Positions 8,116 through 19,369 of a stretch of 64,000 nucleotides of DNA are shown in pieces. Both the position numbers and the translations under genes were made by a program. Origin of the DNA: Leptolyngbya sp. BL0902 (lineage in GTDB: Bacteria; Cyanobacteriota; Cyanobacteriia; Phormidesmidales; Phormidesmidaceae); assembly GCF_016403105.1 (NCBI RefSeq), contig NZ_CP046155.1, forward strand, positions 3,501,906-3,565,905, given 5' to 3'. The notes beneath the pieces were generated by a model, which did no database searches, was not told where the DNA came from, and worked only from the letters and a program-made list of their open reading frames with translations. Position 1 is the stretch's first letter, and each line of letters opens with the position of its first letter.

Positions 8116-10029
8116 ATGAAGCTGATTCACGACGAAAACCCCAGCAATCGCTCCGGCAATCGTCCCTTTGAGGATGTGTTGCGGGCCAGTTTGTCTCGCC
8201 GCCACCTGTTGGCCCGTAGTGCGGTTCTAGGCGCAACTGGGTTCCTGGCTTCCATGGCGGGCAACCGGGCGCTGGTGAATGTGGCCTCTGCCGGCACCAG
8301 CCTAGCCGACGCAGAATCCCTGGCCGAAGCAGGCACCACCCTGGCCCAGCGGGGCGGCAGCCTGATCAACTTCCCGCTGCTGCCCGCCGCTGAAGGATCT
8401 GGCCCCATGCCCGGAATTTCCTCGGCCTACCAGTATGATGTGCTGATTCCCTGGGGTACGCCGTTACAGCCCGGAGTGGCGGAATACACAGGCAACCCCA
8501 ACACCCGCCCCTCCGCCGAAGACCAGACCAAGATGGTCGGCATTGGCCACGATGGCATGTGGTTCTTCCCCCTGGGTAACGACAGCAACACCCACGGGGT
8601 GCTGGCCATCAACCACGAGTACGGCACCAACCCCCACGTCCTCGGTAAGGCTCAGCCCACCAGCCTCAGCGATGTGCGCCTGTCCCAGCACGCCCACGGC
8701 GTCAGCGTGGTGGAAATTCGCAAGACCAATGGCCGCTGGCAGCCCGTCACCAACAGCCGCCGCAACCGCCGCATCCACGCCAACACCCCCGTTACCTTCA
8801 GCGGCCCTGCGGCAGGCAGCGCGGTGCTCAAAACTCCGGCGGGCAACGCTCCCCTGGGCACCCTGAACAACTGCGCCAACGGCTACACACCCTGGGGCAC
8901 CTACCTCACCTGCGAAGAAAACTTCAACGGTTACTTTGGGGTACCCAGCGGCACCAGCTTCACCCCCACCCCAGAACAGCGCCGCTATGGCTTCAGCGCC
9001 AACGGCTTTGGCTACGGCTGGCAGAATTTTGATCCTCGCTTCAACCTGGCCAATCCCCAGTACAAAAACGAAGAAAACACCTACGGCTGGGTGGTCGAGA
9101 TTGACCCCATGGATCCTAACCAAGTGCCCGTGAAGCGCACCGCCCTGGGCCGCTTCAAGCACGAAAGCGCCGAGATCGTGGTGGGCCAAGGCGGTCGTGT
9201 GGTGGCCTACATGGGCGACGACGAACGCTTTGACTACATCTACAAGTTCGTGTCCTCTGGCAACTGGCGGTCGATGCGGGCGCGCGGCATCAGCCCCCTC
9301 GACGATGGCAAGCTCTACGTGGCCAAGTTTAACGACAACGGCACCGGAAGCTGGCTGGAACTCACCATCAGCAACCCTGCCCTCGCCGCCCGGTTTAGCA
9401 GCCAAGCCGAGGTACTCACCTACGCCCGCATCGCCGCTGACATCCTAGGGGCCACACCCATGGATCGCCCGGAATGGGTGGCCGCTGCTCCCAACGGCGA
9501 CATCTACTGCACCCTGACCAACAACAGCCAGCGCGGCAGCACCGGACGCCCCGGAGCCGATGCCGCTAACCCCCTGGCCCCCAACCCCGATGGCCACATC
9601 ATCAAATGGCGCGACAGCAGCAACCATGTGGGCACCTCCTTCACCTGGGATATCTTTATCCTGGCACGAGACACCCATGGGGCCAACGACGAGCGCACCT
9701 TCAGCAGCCCCGATGGCCTGTGGGCGGATCGCTTTGGGCGGCTGTTTATCCAAACCGATGGCACCCAGCGGAAGGGTCTGAATGACCAAATGCTGGTGGC
9801 CGATACCAACACTGGGGAAATCCGCCGCCTGTTTACTGGGGTGACGGGCTGCGAAGTAACCGGGGTGGCCATTACCCCCGACCAGCGGACGATGTTTGTC
9901 AACATCCAGCACCCCGGCGATGGCAACCCTGCCCAGACCAACTTCCCTCGGCCCTTTGATGGCGTCACGATTCCCCGCGATGTCACGGTGGTAATCACCC
10001 GCAAAGACGGCGGCGTTATTGGGTCGTAG
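8116..10029 (+). CDS. PhoX/DUF839-family Tat-exported phosphatase
   Basis: 637 residues from the ATG at 8116. The N-terminus carries a twin-arginine signal: 'SRRHLLARSAVLGATGFLAS' near residues 27-46. The rest is the DUF839/PhoX beta-propeller type: 'TCEENFNGYFG', 'GRFKHESAEIVV', 'VAYMGDDERFDYIYKFVS', 'FSSPDGLWADRFGRLFIQTDG' and 'VTGVAITPDQRTMFVNIQHPG'. PhoX enzymes are periplasmic Ca/Fe-dependent alkaline phosphatases that release phosphate from organic phosphomonoesters; Glu residues in the 'CEEN' and 'HESAE' motifs are metal ligands in the family. The frame extends upstream, but the Tat signal fixes the start. I found no convincing Pho box. Family is certain, substrate less so. Confidence 0.88.
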   Translation: MKLIHDENPSNRSGNRPFEDVLRASLSRRHLLARSAVLGATGFLASMAGNRALVNVASAGTSLADAESLAEAGTTLAQRGGSLINFPLLPAAEGSGPMPGISSAYQYDVLIPWGTPLQPGVAEYTGNPNTRPSAEDQTKMVGIGHDGMWFFPLGNDSNTHGVLAINHEYGTNPHVLGKAQPTSLSDVRLSQHAHGVSVVEIRKTNGRWQPVTNSRRNRRIHANTPVTFSGPAAGSAVLKTPAGNAPLGTLNNCANGYTPWGTYLTCEENFNGYFGVPSGTSFTPTPEQRRYGFSANGFGYGWQNFDPRFNLANPQYKNEENTYGWVVEIDPMDPNQVPVKRTALGRFKHESAEIVVGQGGRVVAYMGDDERFDYIYKFVSSGNWRSMRARGISPLDDGKLYVAKFNDNGTGSWLELTISNPALAARFSSQAEVLTYARIAADILGATPMDRPEWVAAAPNGDIYCTLTNNSQRGSTGRPGADAANPLAPNPDGHIIKWRDSSNHVGTSFTWDIFILARDTHGANDERTFSSPDGLWADRFGRLFIQTDGTQRKGLNDQMLVADTNTGEIRRLFTGVTGCEVTGVAITPDQRTMFVNIQHPGDGNPAQTNFPRPFDGVTIPRDVTVVITRKDGGVIGS

Positions 10030-10050
10030 CTAGGGTAAACGCTAGCGTCC

Positions 10051-10086
10051 CTGTGGGGAGGGCTGTGGTTGCAGTTCTCCCCACAG
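10051..10086 (+). terminator. Hairpin after the phoX-like gene
   Basis: A perfect 10-bp inverted repeat, ctgtggggag at 10051-10060 and ctccccacag at 10077-10086, with a 16-base loop, lies 21 bp after the stop codon. It has no T tract, so it would be a GC-rich hairpin terminator or 3' stabiliser. Confidence 0.6.
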
Positions 10087-10303
10087 ACCCCATCTGGCTG
10101 ACGGAGACAGCGCCCAAAAGCATAGATTTCTAAGCTATCGGAGATGTATCCGGCTACCAAGCCTCTCTCAGACCGGGCGACGATACCCATGCGCCAGTGC
10201 TGAGACATCCCAGCCTAAACCTTGAGAATCTGGCACAGCCATCCATGGCTACAAAATGGCCTGGGGTAGCATAGGGCTATTTGTAGGCACTGGAGGCTTT
10301 CCT

Positions 10304-11667
10304 GTGAAACGGGCACTGGCACTGGTTTTACCGACGCTCCTCCTAGGTGGTGGGGTGGCCCTAGCATTGCCGACCTTGCAGGGCTGCTCGATGGTCGCCT
10401 GGGCCAACGAAACCCGTCTGTTTGGTCGCAACGGCGAGGGCGGTCGGGAGGGAAGACCCGGCCAAGATGGACGGTCGGGAACCGCTGCCACGGTAATCGC
10501 TGATGGCAACCCAGCCAGCTTCACCCTTTCAGGAGAAGGGGGCGAGCCTGGAGAAGACGGGGAAACAGGGTATCGGCCTCGCTGCGAACGCCAGCCGGGG
10601 GATGTGAATCACCACTTACAAGCTGCCCACGGCGGCAATGGGGGCCAGGGAGGACGAGGGGGGCAAGGCGGCCATGGCGGCGACTTAACCATTTACTACG
10701 GCGATCTGGCTCAGCTTCAGCGTATTTCTGTCATGTCTCTTGGGGGACGAGGGGGCCGGGGCGGGCGGGGTGGCCAAGGCACCCTAGGCTGTCGCTGCCA
10801 GGTGCGCCAGTGGGAGCAGCAAACCTGCACAGGTACTCCTGGCCAGAGTAACTATCGCTGCCAAACCCAGCGCTATCGATGCAGTGACGGGCGGACGGGT
10901 GCCCAAGGACGTCCTGGTGCCGACGGGCAGGCGGGCGAAGACGGCCAACTGTGGCTTGTGAATCAACGGGAGCCGCTACAGCCAGACAATCCCACGCAGT
11001 CGGCCCGGTTGGCCACCTTCTCCACCCAACCGCTAACCCTCTCTCGCAACCTCTGGGAGACCCGCACGGGGGCCAATCGGCTATTGGCTCAAGGATCGCA
11101 GGTGCGCGACAGCTACCAGATCTACACCGGGCGCGTGGAGGGCACCGTCCAACTCGATTGGCAAGCGCCCCGGCCAATTCAACTGTTTGCCAGGGAAAAC
11201 CTCACCGCCGAAATCCAGCCCGACGGCACCCTAGCCGCCACCTTCTCCGAGGAGCTCTGGGCAGACTACAGCACCCAGTCCTCCGCCAGCGGCCTGACGA
11301 TCACCATCCACCAAGTGGTTCGCCGTCAGGATGTCACCCGTCTGGCCTGGGGCGGTACCCAGGGCCAAGGCCCCAACCTGCGGGCAGTGGTGCTAGATTT
11401 GGGCGGCGAATCGGCCTTTGTAGACACTCGGTTCCGCGTTACCCTGCGCACCACTAGCGACGATCCACGGGATAGCCGTCGCCCCCGCTATACCACGGTC
11501 TATGAAGCCATCCTGCCGCCGGATCAGGTTGTCCTAGAGAACAATCGCTTTGAACTGGCCCTGGGGCAACTCCCCATTGATGCCCGTTTCCTGCGCCCCG
11601 GCACCTACGCCCAGTTCGACATCACCGCCCTGCGCTCCTTGGGGGATCAGTCCGCCGAGCAAACCCT

Positions 11668-11689
<22 letters not shown>
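10304..11689 (+). CDS. Exported collagen-like glycine-rich protein
   Basis: 461 residues from the GTG at 10304, preceded by GGAGG at 7 bases. The N-terminus is a signal peptide ('ALALVLPTLLLGGGVALA'); 'LQGC' could be a lipobox, and 'AWA-NE' is an alternative signal peptidase I site. Residues of about 35-230 hold blocks of Gly-X-Y triplets ('GREGRPGQDGRSG', 'GEGGEPGEDGETG', 'GGNGGQGGRGGQGGHGG', 'GAQGRPGADGQAGEDG') interrupted by a cysteine cluster with six Cys ('LGCRCQV' to 'RYRCSDG'). The C-terminal half (230-461) looks beta-rich and non-repetitive. Collagen-like proteins in bacteria form surface filaments or adhesins; that role here is inference. Confidence 0.8.
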
Positions 11690-13944
<2,255 letters not shown>

Positions 13945-14069
13945 CTACACCAGGGCAATCAAGCCTCGCCCGACAGGCTGACCACCCACCCTAGCGCACG
14001 AGGAAACTGTACTCCTACTGCTGAACGAGGGAGACATCGGGGCTGTCGGATCTGAGGATCGCTCACAAG

Positions 14070-14633
14070 TTAGCAGCGCAGGTAGTGCATTAGGGTGGCG
14101 ATGGTCTCAGCGGGCAGGCTGAGGCGGCGCTGAAGGTCGGCCATGTTGCGAAAGGGGCCTCGGTGCTGCCGATCTCGCACCATGGCTTGGGCGAGGGACT
14201 CTGGCAGGTTGGGGACACGGGCCAAATCGGCTAGGGTTGCTTGATTGATGGCCACTGGGCAAATCACCAGGGGGCTGAGGTCATCGTAATAGCAAAAGGC
14301 CAGCACCGGAGCGAGGGGCTGAAGGCTTTGCAACGTTACCCCCAGAGCAGCGGCCAGATCGTCGAGGGCATGGAAGCTCACGCCGCTCTGACGCAGTTGC
14401 ACCAACACCTGGGCCTGACGGATGGAAACCCCCGGCAGCCGCAGCCAGTCATCCACGGTGGCCTGGTTCACATCCAGCCGGAAGCCTAACTCCGCCGCCG
14501 CCACCACCTCCGCCAAGGACGCCAGCCGATAGGTTGGGTCTTGGGCCAGCCGTTGGGCCAGGGAAGCAGGTGGCCCCTGGATCTGCTGCCACTGTTGACT
14601 CCACTGTTGCAAAACCCGTGCCAGCGTTCCCAT
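14070..14633 (-). CDS. Helix-hairpin-helix (ComEA-like) protein
   Basis: 187 residues. Two helix-hairpin-helix DNA-binding motifs are readable: 'DVNQATVDDWLRLPGVSIRQAQVLVQLR' in pieces around residues 53-82, and 'AINQATLADLARVPNLPESLAQAMVRD' around 127-153. This is the pattern of ComEA-like proteins that bind DNA without sequence specificity, but there is no signal peptide or membrane anchor, so a role in DNA uptake is not supported. Its start shares one base with the stop of the TM2/SHOCT gene (TGATG), showing translational coupling. Function unknown beyond probable DNA binding. Confidence 0.8.
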   Translation of the reverse strand: MGTLARVLQQWSQQWQQIQGPPASLAQRLAQDPTYRLASLAEVVAAAELGFRLDVNQATVDDWLRLPGVSIRQAQVLVQLRQSGVSFHALDDLAAALGVTLQSLQPLAPVLAFCYYDDLSPLVICPVAINQATLADLARVPNLPESLAQAMVRDRQHRGPFRNMADLQRRLSLPAETIATLMHYLRC

Positions 14634-15025
14634 CAGCCCACCTGATCCAGCAATTGACGGCGCTTTTGCTCAAATTCGGCCTCGGAAATCAGCCCTTCCT
14701 GGCGCAACCCGTCCAGTTCTCGCAGGGCTACCCCTAGGGCGTTCACCTGGGTGGGGTCGATGGGGGTGGCAGGCTTAGCCGGGGTGGCAGACTCGGTCGG
14801 TTCAGCCCCAAAAAACTCTGGCGGACGCCCCAACAACCAAGCCCCTTCTAGGGCACAGGCAATATGGGGAATGGGTGTCCAACTGAGCAGCAGATAGGTC
14901 AGGCCCCAGCCCGGTTGACCGAGATAAAACTTATGAATGCCGGATCCAAAGGGAATAATCGCTCCGCACCAAGCCAGGGCTACCGCAATGCTGCGACGGC
15001 GGGGTTCTGAGGAAGACAGCGTCAT
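14633..15025 (-). CDS. TM2-domain membrane protein with SHOCT-like C-terminus
   Basis: 130 residues. The N-terminal half is a TM2 domain: two transmembrane helices ('AVALAWCGAIIPFGSGIHKFYLG' in part, then 'GLTYLLLSWTPIPHIACALEG') joined by the conserved 'HKFYLGQPGWG' turn. The C-terminus 'LRELDGLRQEGLISEAEFEQKRRQLL' is a SHOCT oligomerisation motif. It is the first gene of a two-gene unit with the helix-hairpin-helix protein, overlapping it by one base. Function is unknown; TM2 proteins are found from bacteria to animals. Confidence 0.85.
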   Translation of the reverse strand: MTLSSSEPRRRSIAVALAWCGAIIPFGSGIHKFYLGQPGWGLTYLLLSWTPIPHIACALEGAWLLGRPPEFFGAEPTESATPAKPATPIDPTQVNALGVALRELDGLRQEGLISEAEFEQKRRQLLDQVG

Positions 15026-15237
15026 ACCAAAGGCTCACAGGAGAGGGGTAAGCAGCCGGAATCGGGCAAGGTTGGGCTGTATTCGTTAGTATACTCTCCA
15101 TAAATGTGGGTCTGAATATCCCTAATTTCACGGTTGTGCCGTAGAAATTATCTCAAAAAAGAAATTATATTTGGATCCACCTGATTGGGTGCCATCGTGC
15201 AAGAGTCGTTTCGTTTCCTACCCCCCTAGCCCTTTGG

Positions 15238-16197
15238 ATGACTCCTCCTTCCCCCCTGACCCCCGCCTGGTTTAGTCAATTCTCCGACCCCTACGCTGTC
15301 CTGGGGGTGTCCGTTACGGCGGATGATCGGCGCATCCTCAAGCGCTATCATCAGGTGGCCAAGCAACTCCATCCCGACGTGCAGAGTGATACGTCGGCGG
15401 ATCAGGCCGCGTTTATTACCCAAACCCTGACGAAGTTGGTGAACCCGGCCTACCAACGGCTGAAGCAGGAAAAGCAGCGCAGCGAGGTGCTGGCCACCCT
15501 GCGGTTCAAGGTTCGGCGGCTGGTGCGGGAGGGGCAGTTCCATCCCCAGGGGGAGGCTAGCCTGCACCTGCAAACGGTGCCCGAAGCGGAGGTGGACACG
15601 GTCTATGAACACACCCTCCAGCAGCTCAGCGAAGCCCAGTACGACTCGGTGGACAGCTTTACCACCTGCACCCACCAAATCAGCGAACTGAATCTGGTCT
15701 ATTTCCAGCGCAAGATGGGGGATGTGGTCATCCGCGAAAAGCGGGTGGGGATGGTGAAGGTGCCCAGCCACGGTGCCGCTCCAGCGGGGCCAGGTGCCCC
15801 CGGTCAGAAAGCCCCCACCGAGGAGGCTCCGGTGGCCTATTCCGACCGCCATTACCAGCGGGCGCGGGAATACCTACGGGCCAAAAACGCCCCCGCCGCC
15901 ATCCAAGAACTGAAGGATGCCCTAAAACTAGAGCCCCAAAACAGCAATTTTCATTCCCTGATGGGGCAGGCGTACCTGCTAAATAACCTGCCGGGGATGG
16001 CCAAGGTGCATTTTAAGCAAGCCCTGCGGATTGACCCTAACAACAGCGTGGCCCAAAAGTATGCCCGCCAGCTCAACCTAGACCTCAACCCCGCTGCGGC
16101 CTCGCCCTCGGCCTCATCCTCGCCCTCTCCTCCCCCGTCTTCTCCTCCGCCCAGCAAAGGACTTTTTGGTCGTTTGTTTTCCAATACCTCGCAGTAG
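15238..16197 (+). CDS. J-domain and TPR protein
   Basis: 319 residues. The N-terminal J domain is complete ('DPYAVLGVSVTADDRRILKRYHQVAKQLHPDV'-type, with the HPD tripeptide near residue 42 that stimulates DnaK). A middle segment (90-175) is helical and unknown. Residues of about 200-285 form two to three TPR repeats ('YQRAREYLRAKNAPAAIQEL', 'HSLMGQAYLLNNLPGMAK'). The tail is Ser/Pro rich and ends 'KGLFGRLFSNTSQ'. It would recruit DnaK to a client bound through the TPR; the client is unknown. The ATG at 15238 directly precedes the J domain. It stands alone on the plus strand, divergent from the TM2 gene. Confidence 0.88.
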   Translation: MTPPSPLTPAWFSQFSDPYAVLGVSVTADDRRILKRYHQVAKQLHPDVQSDTSADQAAFITQTLTKLVNPAYQRLKQEKQRSEVLATLRFKVRRLVREGQFHPQGEASLHLQTVPEAEVDTVYEHTLQQLSEAQYDSVDSFTTCTHQISELNLVYFQRKMGDVVIREKRVGMVKVPSHGAAPAGPGAPGQKAPTEEAPVAYSDRHYQRAREYLRAKNAPAAIQELKDALKLEPQNSNFHSLMGQAYLLNNLPGMAKVHFKQALRIDPNNSVAQKYARQLNLDLNPAAASPSASSSPSPPPSSPPPSKGLFGRLFSNTSQ

Positions 16198-16214
16198 CCC
16201 ACGGGCGTAATTCA

Positions 16215-16252
16215 TCCAGCTAGGGCTACTAAGTCCAGCTAGGGCTACTAAG
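16215..16252. repeat. Perfect 19-bp tandem duplication
   Basis: The unit tccagctagggctactaag occurs at 16215-16233 and immediately again at 16234-16252, in the spacer between the J-domain/TPR gene and the DUF1825 gene. Confidence 0.9.
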
Positions 16253-16335
16253 TAGGGTTATCTCCCCTTGGCCTTGGCCCGGTCTAGCCCCTACGCTCAT
16301 AGAAACTCAGATCCTTCGTTTACCACCGCCAAGCC

Positions 16336-16653
16336 ATGGGATTTTTTGATTCTGAAATTATTCAACAGGAAGCCATGCAACTGTTTCAGGACTATCAAAA
16401 CCTGACGCAGTTGGGCAGCAATTACGGCAAGTTTGACCGCGAAGGCAAAAAGATGTTCATCGAACAAATGGAGTCGATGATGGAGCGCTACCACATCTTT
16501 ATGAAGCGGTTTGAACTGTCGGAGGATTTCACCGCCAAAATGACCGTCGAGCAGCTTAAAACCCAGCTCGGCCAGTTTGGCATGACCCCCGATGCCATGT
16601 TCCAGCAAATGCAGCAAACCCTAGAACGCATGAAGGCCGAAATCGAGTCCTAG
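16336..16653 (+). CDS. DUF1825 family cyanobacterial protein
   Basis: 105 residues, all helical and charged ('MGFFDSEIIQQEAMQLFQDYQNLT' in part, 'GKFDREGKKMFIEQMESMMERYHIFMKR', 'LKTQLGQFGMTP'). This matches the cyanobacterial DUF1825 family, conserved in length and sequence through the phylum but without a known function. No membrane segment or signal. It stands alone between plus-strand genes. Confidence 0.85.
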   Translation: MGFFDSEIIQQEAMQLFQDYQNLTQLGSNYGKFDREGKKMFIEQMESMMERYHIFMKRFELSEDFTAKMTVEQLKTQLGQFGMTPDAMFQQMQQTLERMKAEIES

Positions 16654-16860
16654 AGCGGCTAAGAACAACCCTGTGCCAGTAAATAGACTGGCAGGGCGAA
16701 ATAGGGCAACTTTTGCCTGAAATTAGAGGTCAGTATCGAATAGGTCGGAACGCATCGCGCCAGATTTAGCCAGCGGTGGTAAGGTTGAAAACGTCTTGCC
16801 AATCTGGGTAAGTCTACCTGGCAGGCTCCCTCCGGCAGTTGTTTACCTCCTCCTCAGGCC

Positions 16861-18015
16861 ATGACACAGCCCCACCCGCGCCCGCTTTCTGGGCTTCTGT
16901 TGAATCGTTTTTTGACCCTGTTTAAAATCAGCCTGGGGCTGTCCCTGTGGTGGCTGGTGGCGCTGCCCGTGCAGGCGGCGGTGGAAATGCGGGTGGCCGT
17001 GGCCGAAGGGCGGGATCAGTTGGCGGTGGGCAGCTCTACCCCGGCCCTCGTCAAAACCATAGGCGGGCAAAGCGTGGGCCAAATTCCCCAGGGCCGCGCC
17101 GTCACCGTGACCACCGAGGGCGGTGCTCTAAAACTGGCGGACTGGCGCGATCAAGCCTTTTGGGTAGAGCCCACCGGAAATGGCTACATCTATATCGATA
17201 ACGCCTGGTATCGGGGGCGGGTGCTGGTGGTGCCCAATGGCAGCAGCGTCACCGCCGTGAACTGGGTGGATTTGGAAGAATACCTCTACAGCGTGCTAGG
17301 GGCCGAAATGCCCGCCAGTTGGCCCCAAGAAGCCCTCAAGGCCCAGGCGGTGGCGGCGCGTTCCTTTGCCCTCAACCGTCGAGATCGCAGCCTATCGTCG
17401 CCCTTTGATGTGGGTAACACCACCACCCACCAAGTCTACCGAGGGCTGGCCAGCGAAGCCCCCTCCACCATCGCCGCTGTGAACGCCACCCGTGGCCAGG
17501 TGATCACCCACAACGGGCGAGTGATTGAAGCGGTGTTCCATTCCTCCTCTGGGGGCCACACCGAAAATGTGGAAGACGTATGGCAACAGCCGCGCCCCTA
17601 CCTCCGCAGCGTGCCCGACTTTGACCAAGAAGCCCCGGTGTTTCGCTGGTCAGAAACCTTCACCGCCAGCCAGTTTCAGCAGCGGGTAACGGGCATCGGT
17701 CGGCTTCAGTCGGTAGCCATCGAGCGGCAAACGCCCCAGGGGCGGGTGTCCTCCATTCGCCTCCAGGGCACCCAGGGTAGCCGCACCCTCACCGGAACCG
17801 AACTGCGCCAAGCCCTCGGTCTCCGCAGCGCCCTGTTTTCCGTTGCCATCCAGGGCGATACTATCCGCTTTGATGGACGCGGCTTTGGCCACGGCATCGG
17901 CATGAGCCAGTGGGGCGCACGGGGGCTGGCCCTCCAGGGCTATAGCTATGCCCAAATTTTGGCCCACTATTACCAAGGTACGGCCCTCTCCCTGATCCAA
18001 ATTGCTCAGAACTAG
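16861..18015 (+). CDS. Exported SpoIID/LytB-domain protein
   Basis: 384 residues. A signal peptide covers about 1-40, with hydrophobic 'LGLSLWWLVALPVQA' before the cut. The SpoIID domain follows, with the conserved stretch 'LGAEMPASWPQEALKAQAVAARSFAL' (split around residue 150), 'FHSSSGGHTENVEDVW', and the C-terminal 'GRGFGHGIGMSQWGARGLA'. SpoIID proteins are lytic transglycosylases that trim denuded peptidoglycan; the cyanobacterial versions presumably act on the periplasmic wall. Gene is monocistronic and faces the VWA gene across a hairpin. Confidence 0.9.
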   Translation: MTQPHPRPLSGLLLNRFLTLFKISLGLSLWWLVALPVQAAVEMRVAVAEGRDQLAVGSSTPALVKTIGGQSVGQIPQGRAVTVTTEGGALKLADWRDQAFWVEPTGNGYIYIDNAWYRGRVLVVPNGSSVTAVNWVDLEEYLYSVLGAEMPASWPQEALKAQAVAARSFALNRRDRSLSSPFDVGNTTTHQVYRGLASEAPSTIAAVNATRGQVITHNGRVIEAVFHSSSGGHTENVEDVWQQPRPYLRSVPDFDQEAPVFRWSETFTASQFQQRVTGIGRLQSVAIERQTPQGRVSSIRLQGTQGSRTLTGTELRQALGLRSALFSVAIQGDTIRFDGRGFGHGIGMSQWGARGLALQGYSYAQILAHYYQGTALSLIQIAQN

Positions 18016-18023
18016 GGGGTGCT

Positions 18024-18090
18024 GGGTCTCCGGTCATCGGGGGGAGGATGCCTCAGGGACAGGAGACCCTAGGGCGAGGAGACCTCGCCC
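18024..18090. terminator. Nested hairpins between convergent SpoIID and VWA genes
   Basis: Outer arms gggtctcc (18024-18031) and ggagaccc (18062-18069), followed by a tight hairpin gggcgagg-aga-cctcgccc at 18072-18090 that ends exactly at the VWA stop codon. The symmetry suits a bidirectional terminator. Confidence 0.65.
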
Positions 18091-19353
18091 CTACGGATTG
18101 GGTTTGGGTTGGCTGGGGCGGCTGCGTTGTAGGTTGTAGCGCTGGGCTTTGGACAACTTGCGGGCGCTGGCAATGTCTCCCTGACTAAACCGAGCTTCGA
18201 GATCGTCTAGGGCAAAGCTTTCCTCCGCCAGCATTTCCGAGGGAGGGCAAGCCGCCATAAAGGCTTTGGCATTGCGTAGGGAACCCATGGCCTGAGCGTA
18301 GTCGCCCTGATCGCTGTACTGAATCGCCTCTTCCCTAGCCCGTGCCGCCATCAGCAGGGCCACCTGTTCCTGCACGTCGGCCACGGGGGGGAAGTCGCCC
18401 ATTTGTTCGGCCTTCACCACGGGTATCGAGAAGGCGGTACGCAACACCTGGCGTTTGGGCTGGTTGGGGTCGTCCCAGGCGAGGCGGATGTCGCACAGTT
18501 CCGTGGTGGCATCCAGGGCCGGAATTTGGAGCCGCATGACGATGTTGATCGGGCTACCCAGCACCAGGTTGGGCAGCTTGTAGCGCTTCGTATTGGTAAG
18601 GTCAAAATCGTTCAGCACGTCCTTCACCACCGCGCCATGCTTGGATTTTAGGCCCAGACTGACCCGATGGCCCACCGTGGCCGAGAGCCCATTTAGTTCG
18701 GTCTGAAAAATGTCGGGCAGTTGCCGTGGCGATTCGATGTGGTAGAAGTTGCCGTCGCCGCTGCGGGCCATAGCTTCCATCAGGTCTTCGCTGTAGTCAT
18801 TGCCGACGCCGAGGGTGGTGGTGCTCACGCCCCGTTGAGAGAGGCCGTGGACATCGTTGGCGATGGTGTCGGGGTTGGTTTCGCCCACGTTGGCCAAGCC
18901 ATCGGACAGCACCAGCACCCGGTTGAGGTGGTCGTTGTGGAGGTAGCTGCTTACCTGAAGGCCACCCTGCACCCAGCCCTGGTGGAGGGCCGTGCAGCTT
19001 CCGGCTTGAATTTGGCGAATTTTGGCCAGAATTGCGCCCTTATCCGTGGCCAAGGTACTGGGGACGAGGACACTCACATCGCTGTCAAACATCACCACGC
19101 TCACCCGGTCGCTGGGCAGCAGATTTTCCACCGCAAAGCAGGCCGCTTGCTTGGCATAGTCCAGCTTAGCCCCGCTCATGGAGCCAGAGCAGTCGATGGC
19201 CAGCCCCAGGTTCAAGGGGGGCCGATCCGTAGTGATTTCAACCTCCGGCGGCGTGATGCGAATCAGCACATCCAAGGTGGTTGAGCGCTGGGCGGCAACG
19301 GCCCCATGCATGGGAATAACGGTAATGGTGGGTTGAGGAGCAGCGGTAGTCAT
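18091..19353 (-). CDS. VWA-domain protein
   Basis: 420 residues from the ATG at 19351-19353, with AGGAGA upstream. A von Willebrand A domain spans about 45-220 with an intact MIDAS metal site: 'AIDCSGSMSG' (DxSxS), the Thr in 'SCTALHQGW', and the Asp in 'VLSDGLANVG'. The C-terminal half is beta-rich, then helical ('MAARAREEAIQYSDQGDYAQAMG'). No signal peptide, so it acts in the cytoplasm, probably as a metal-dependent protein-binding scaffold. It lies 16 bp downstream of the MerR-like gene and is co-transcribed with it. Partner unknown; no MoxR ATPase is near. Confidence 0.85.
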   Translation of the reverse strand: MTTAAPQPTITVIPMHGAVAAQRSTTLDVLIRITPPEVEITTDRPPLNLGLAIDCSGSMSGAKLDYAKQAACFAVENLLPSDRVSVVMFDSDVSVLVPSTLATDKGAILAKIRQIQAGSCTALHQGWVQGGLQVSSYLHNDHLNRVLVLSDGLANVGETNPDTIANDVHGLSQRGVSTTTLGVGNDYSEDLMEAMARSGDGNFYHIESPRQLPDIFQTELNGLSATVGHRVSLGLKSKHGAVVKDVLNDFDLTNTKRYKLPNLVLGSPINIVMRLQIPALDATTELCDIRLAWDDPNQPKRQVLRTAFSIPVVKAEQMGDFPPVADVQEQVALLMAARAREEAIQYSDQGDYAQAMGSLRNAKAFMAACPPSEMLAEESFALDDLEARFSQGDIASARKLSKAQRYNLQRSRPSQPKPNP

Positions 19354-19369
19354 GGGGGGTCTCCTAAAA

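Noticed and set aside
8464-9405. 313-codon frame antisense to the phoX-like gene
   Set aside because: Low-complexity Val/Gly/Ala/His composition typical of antisense frames in GC-rich genes.
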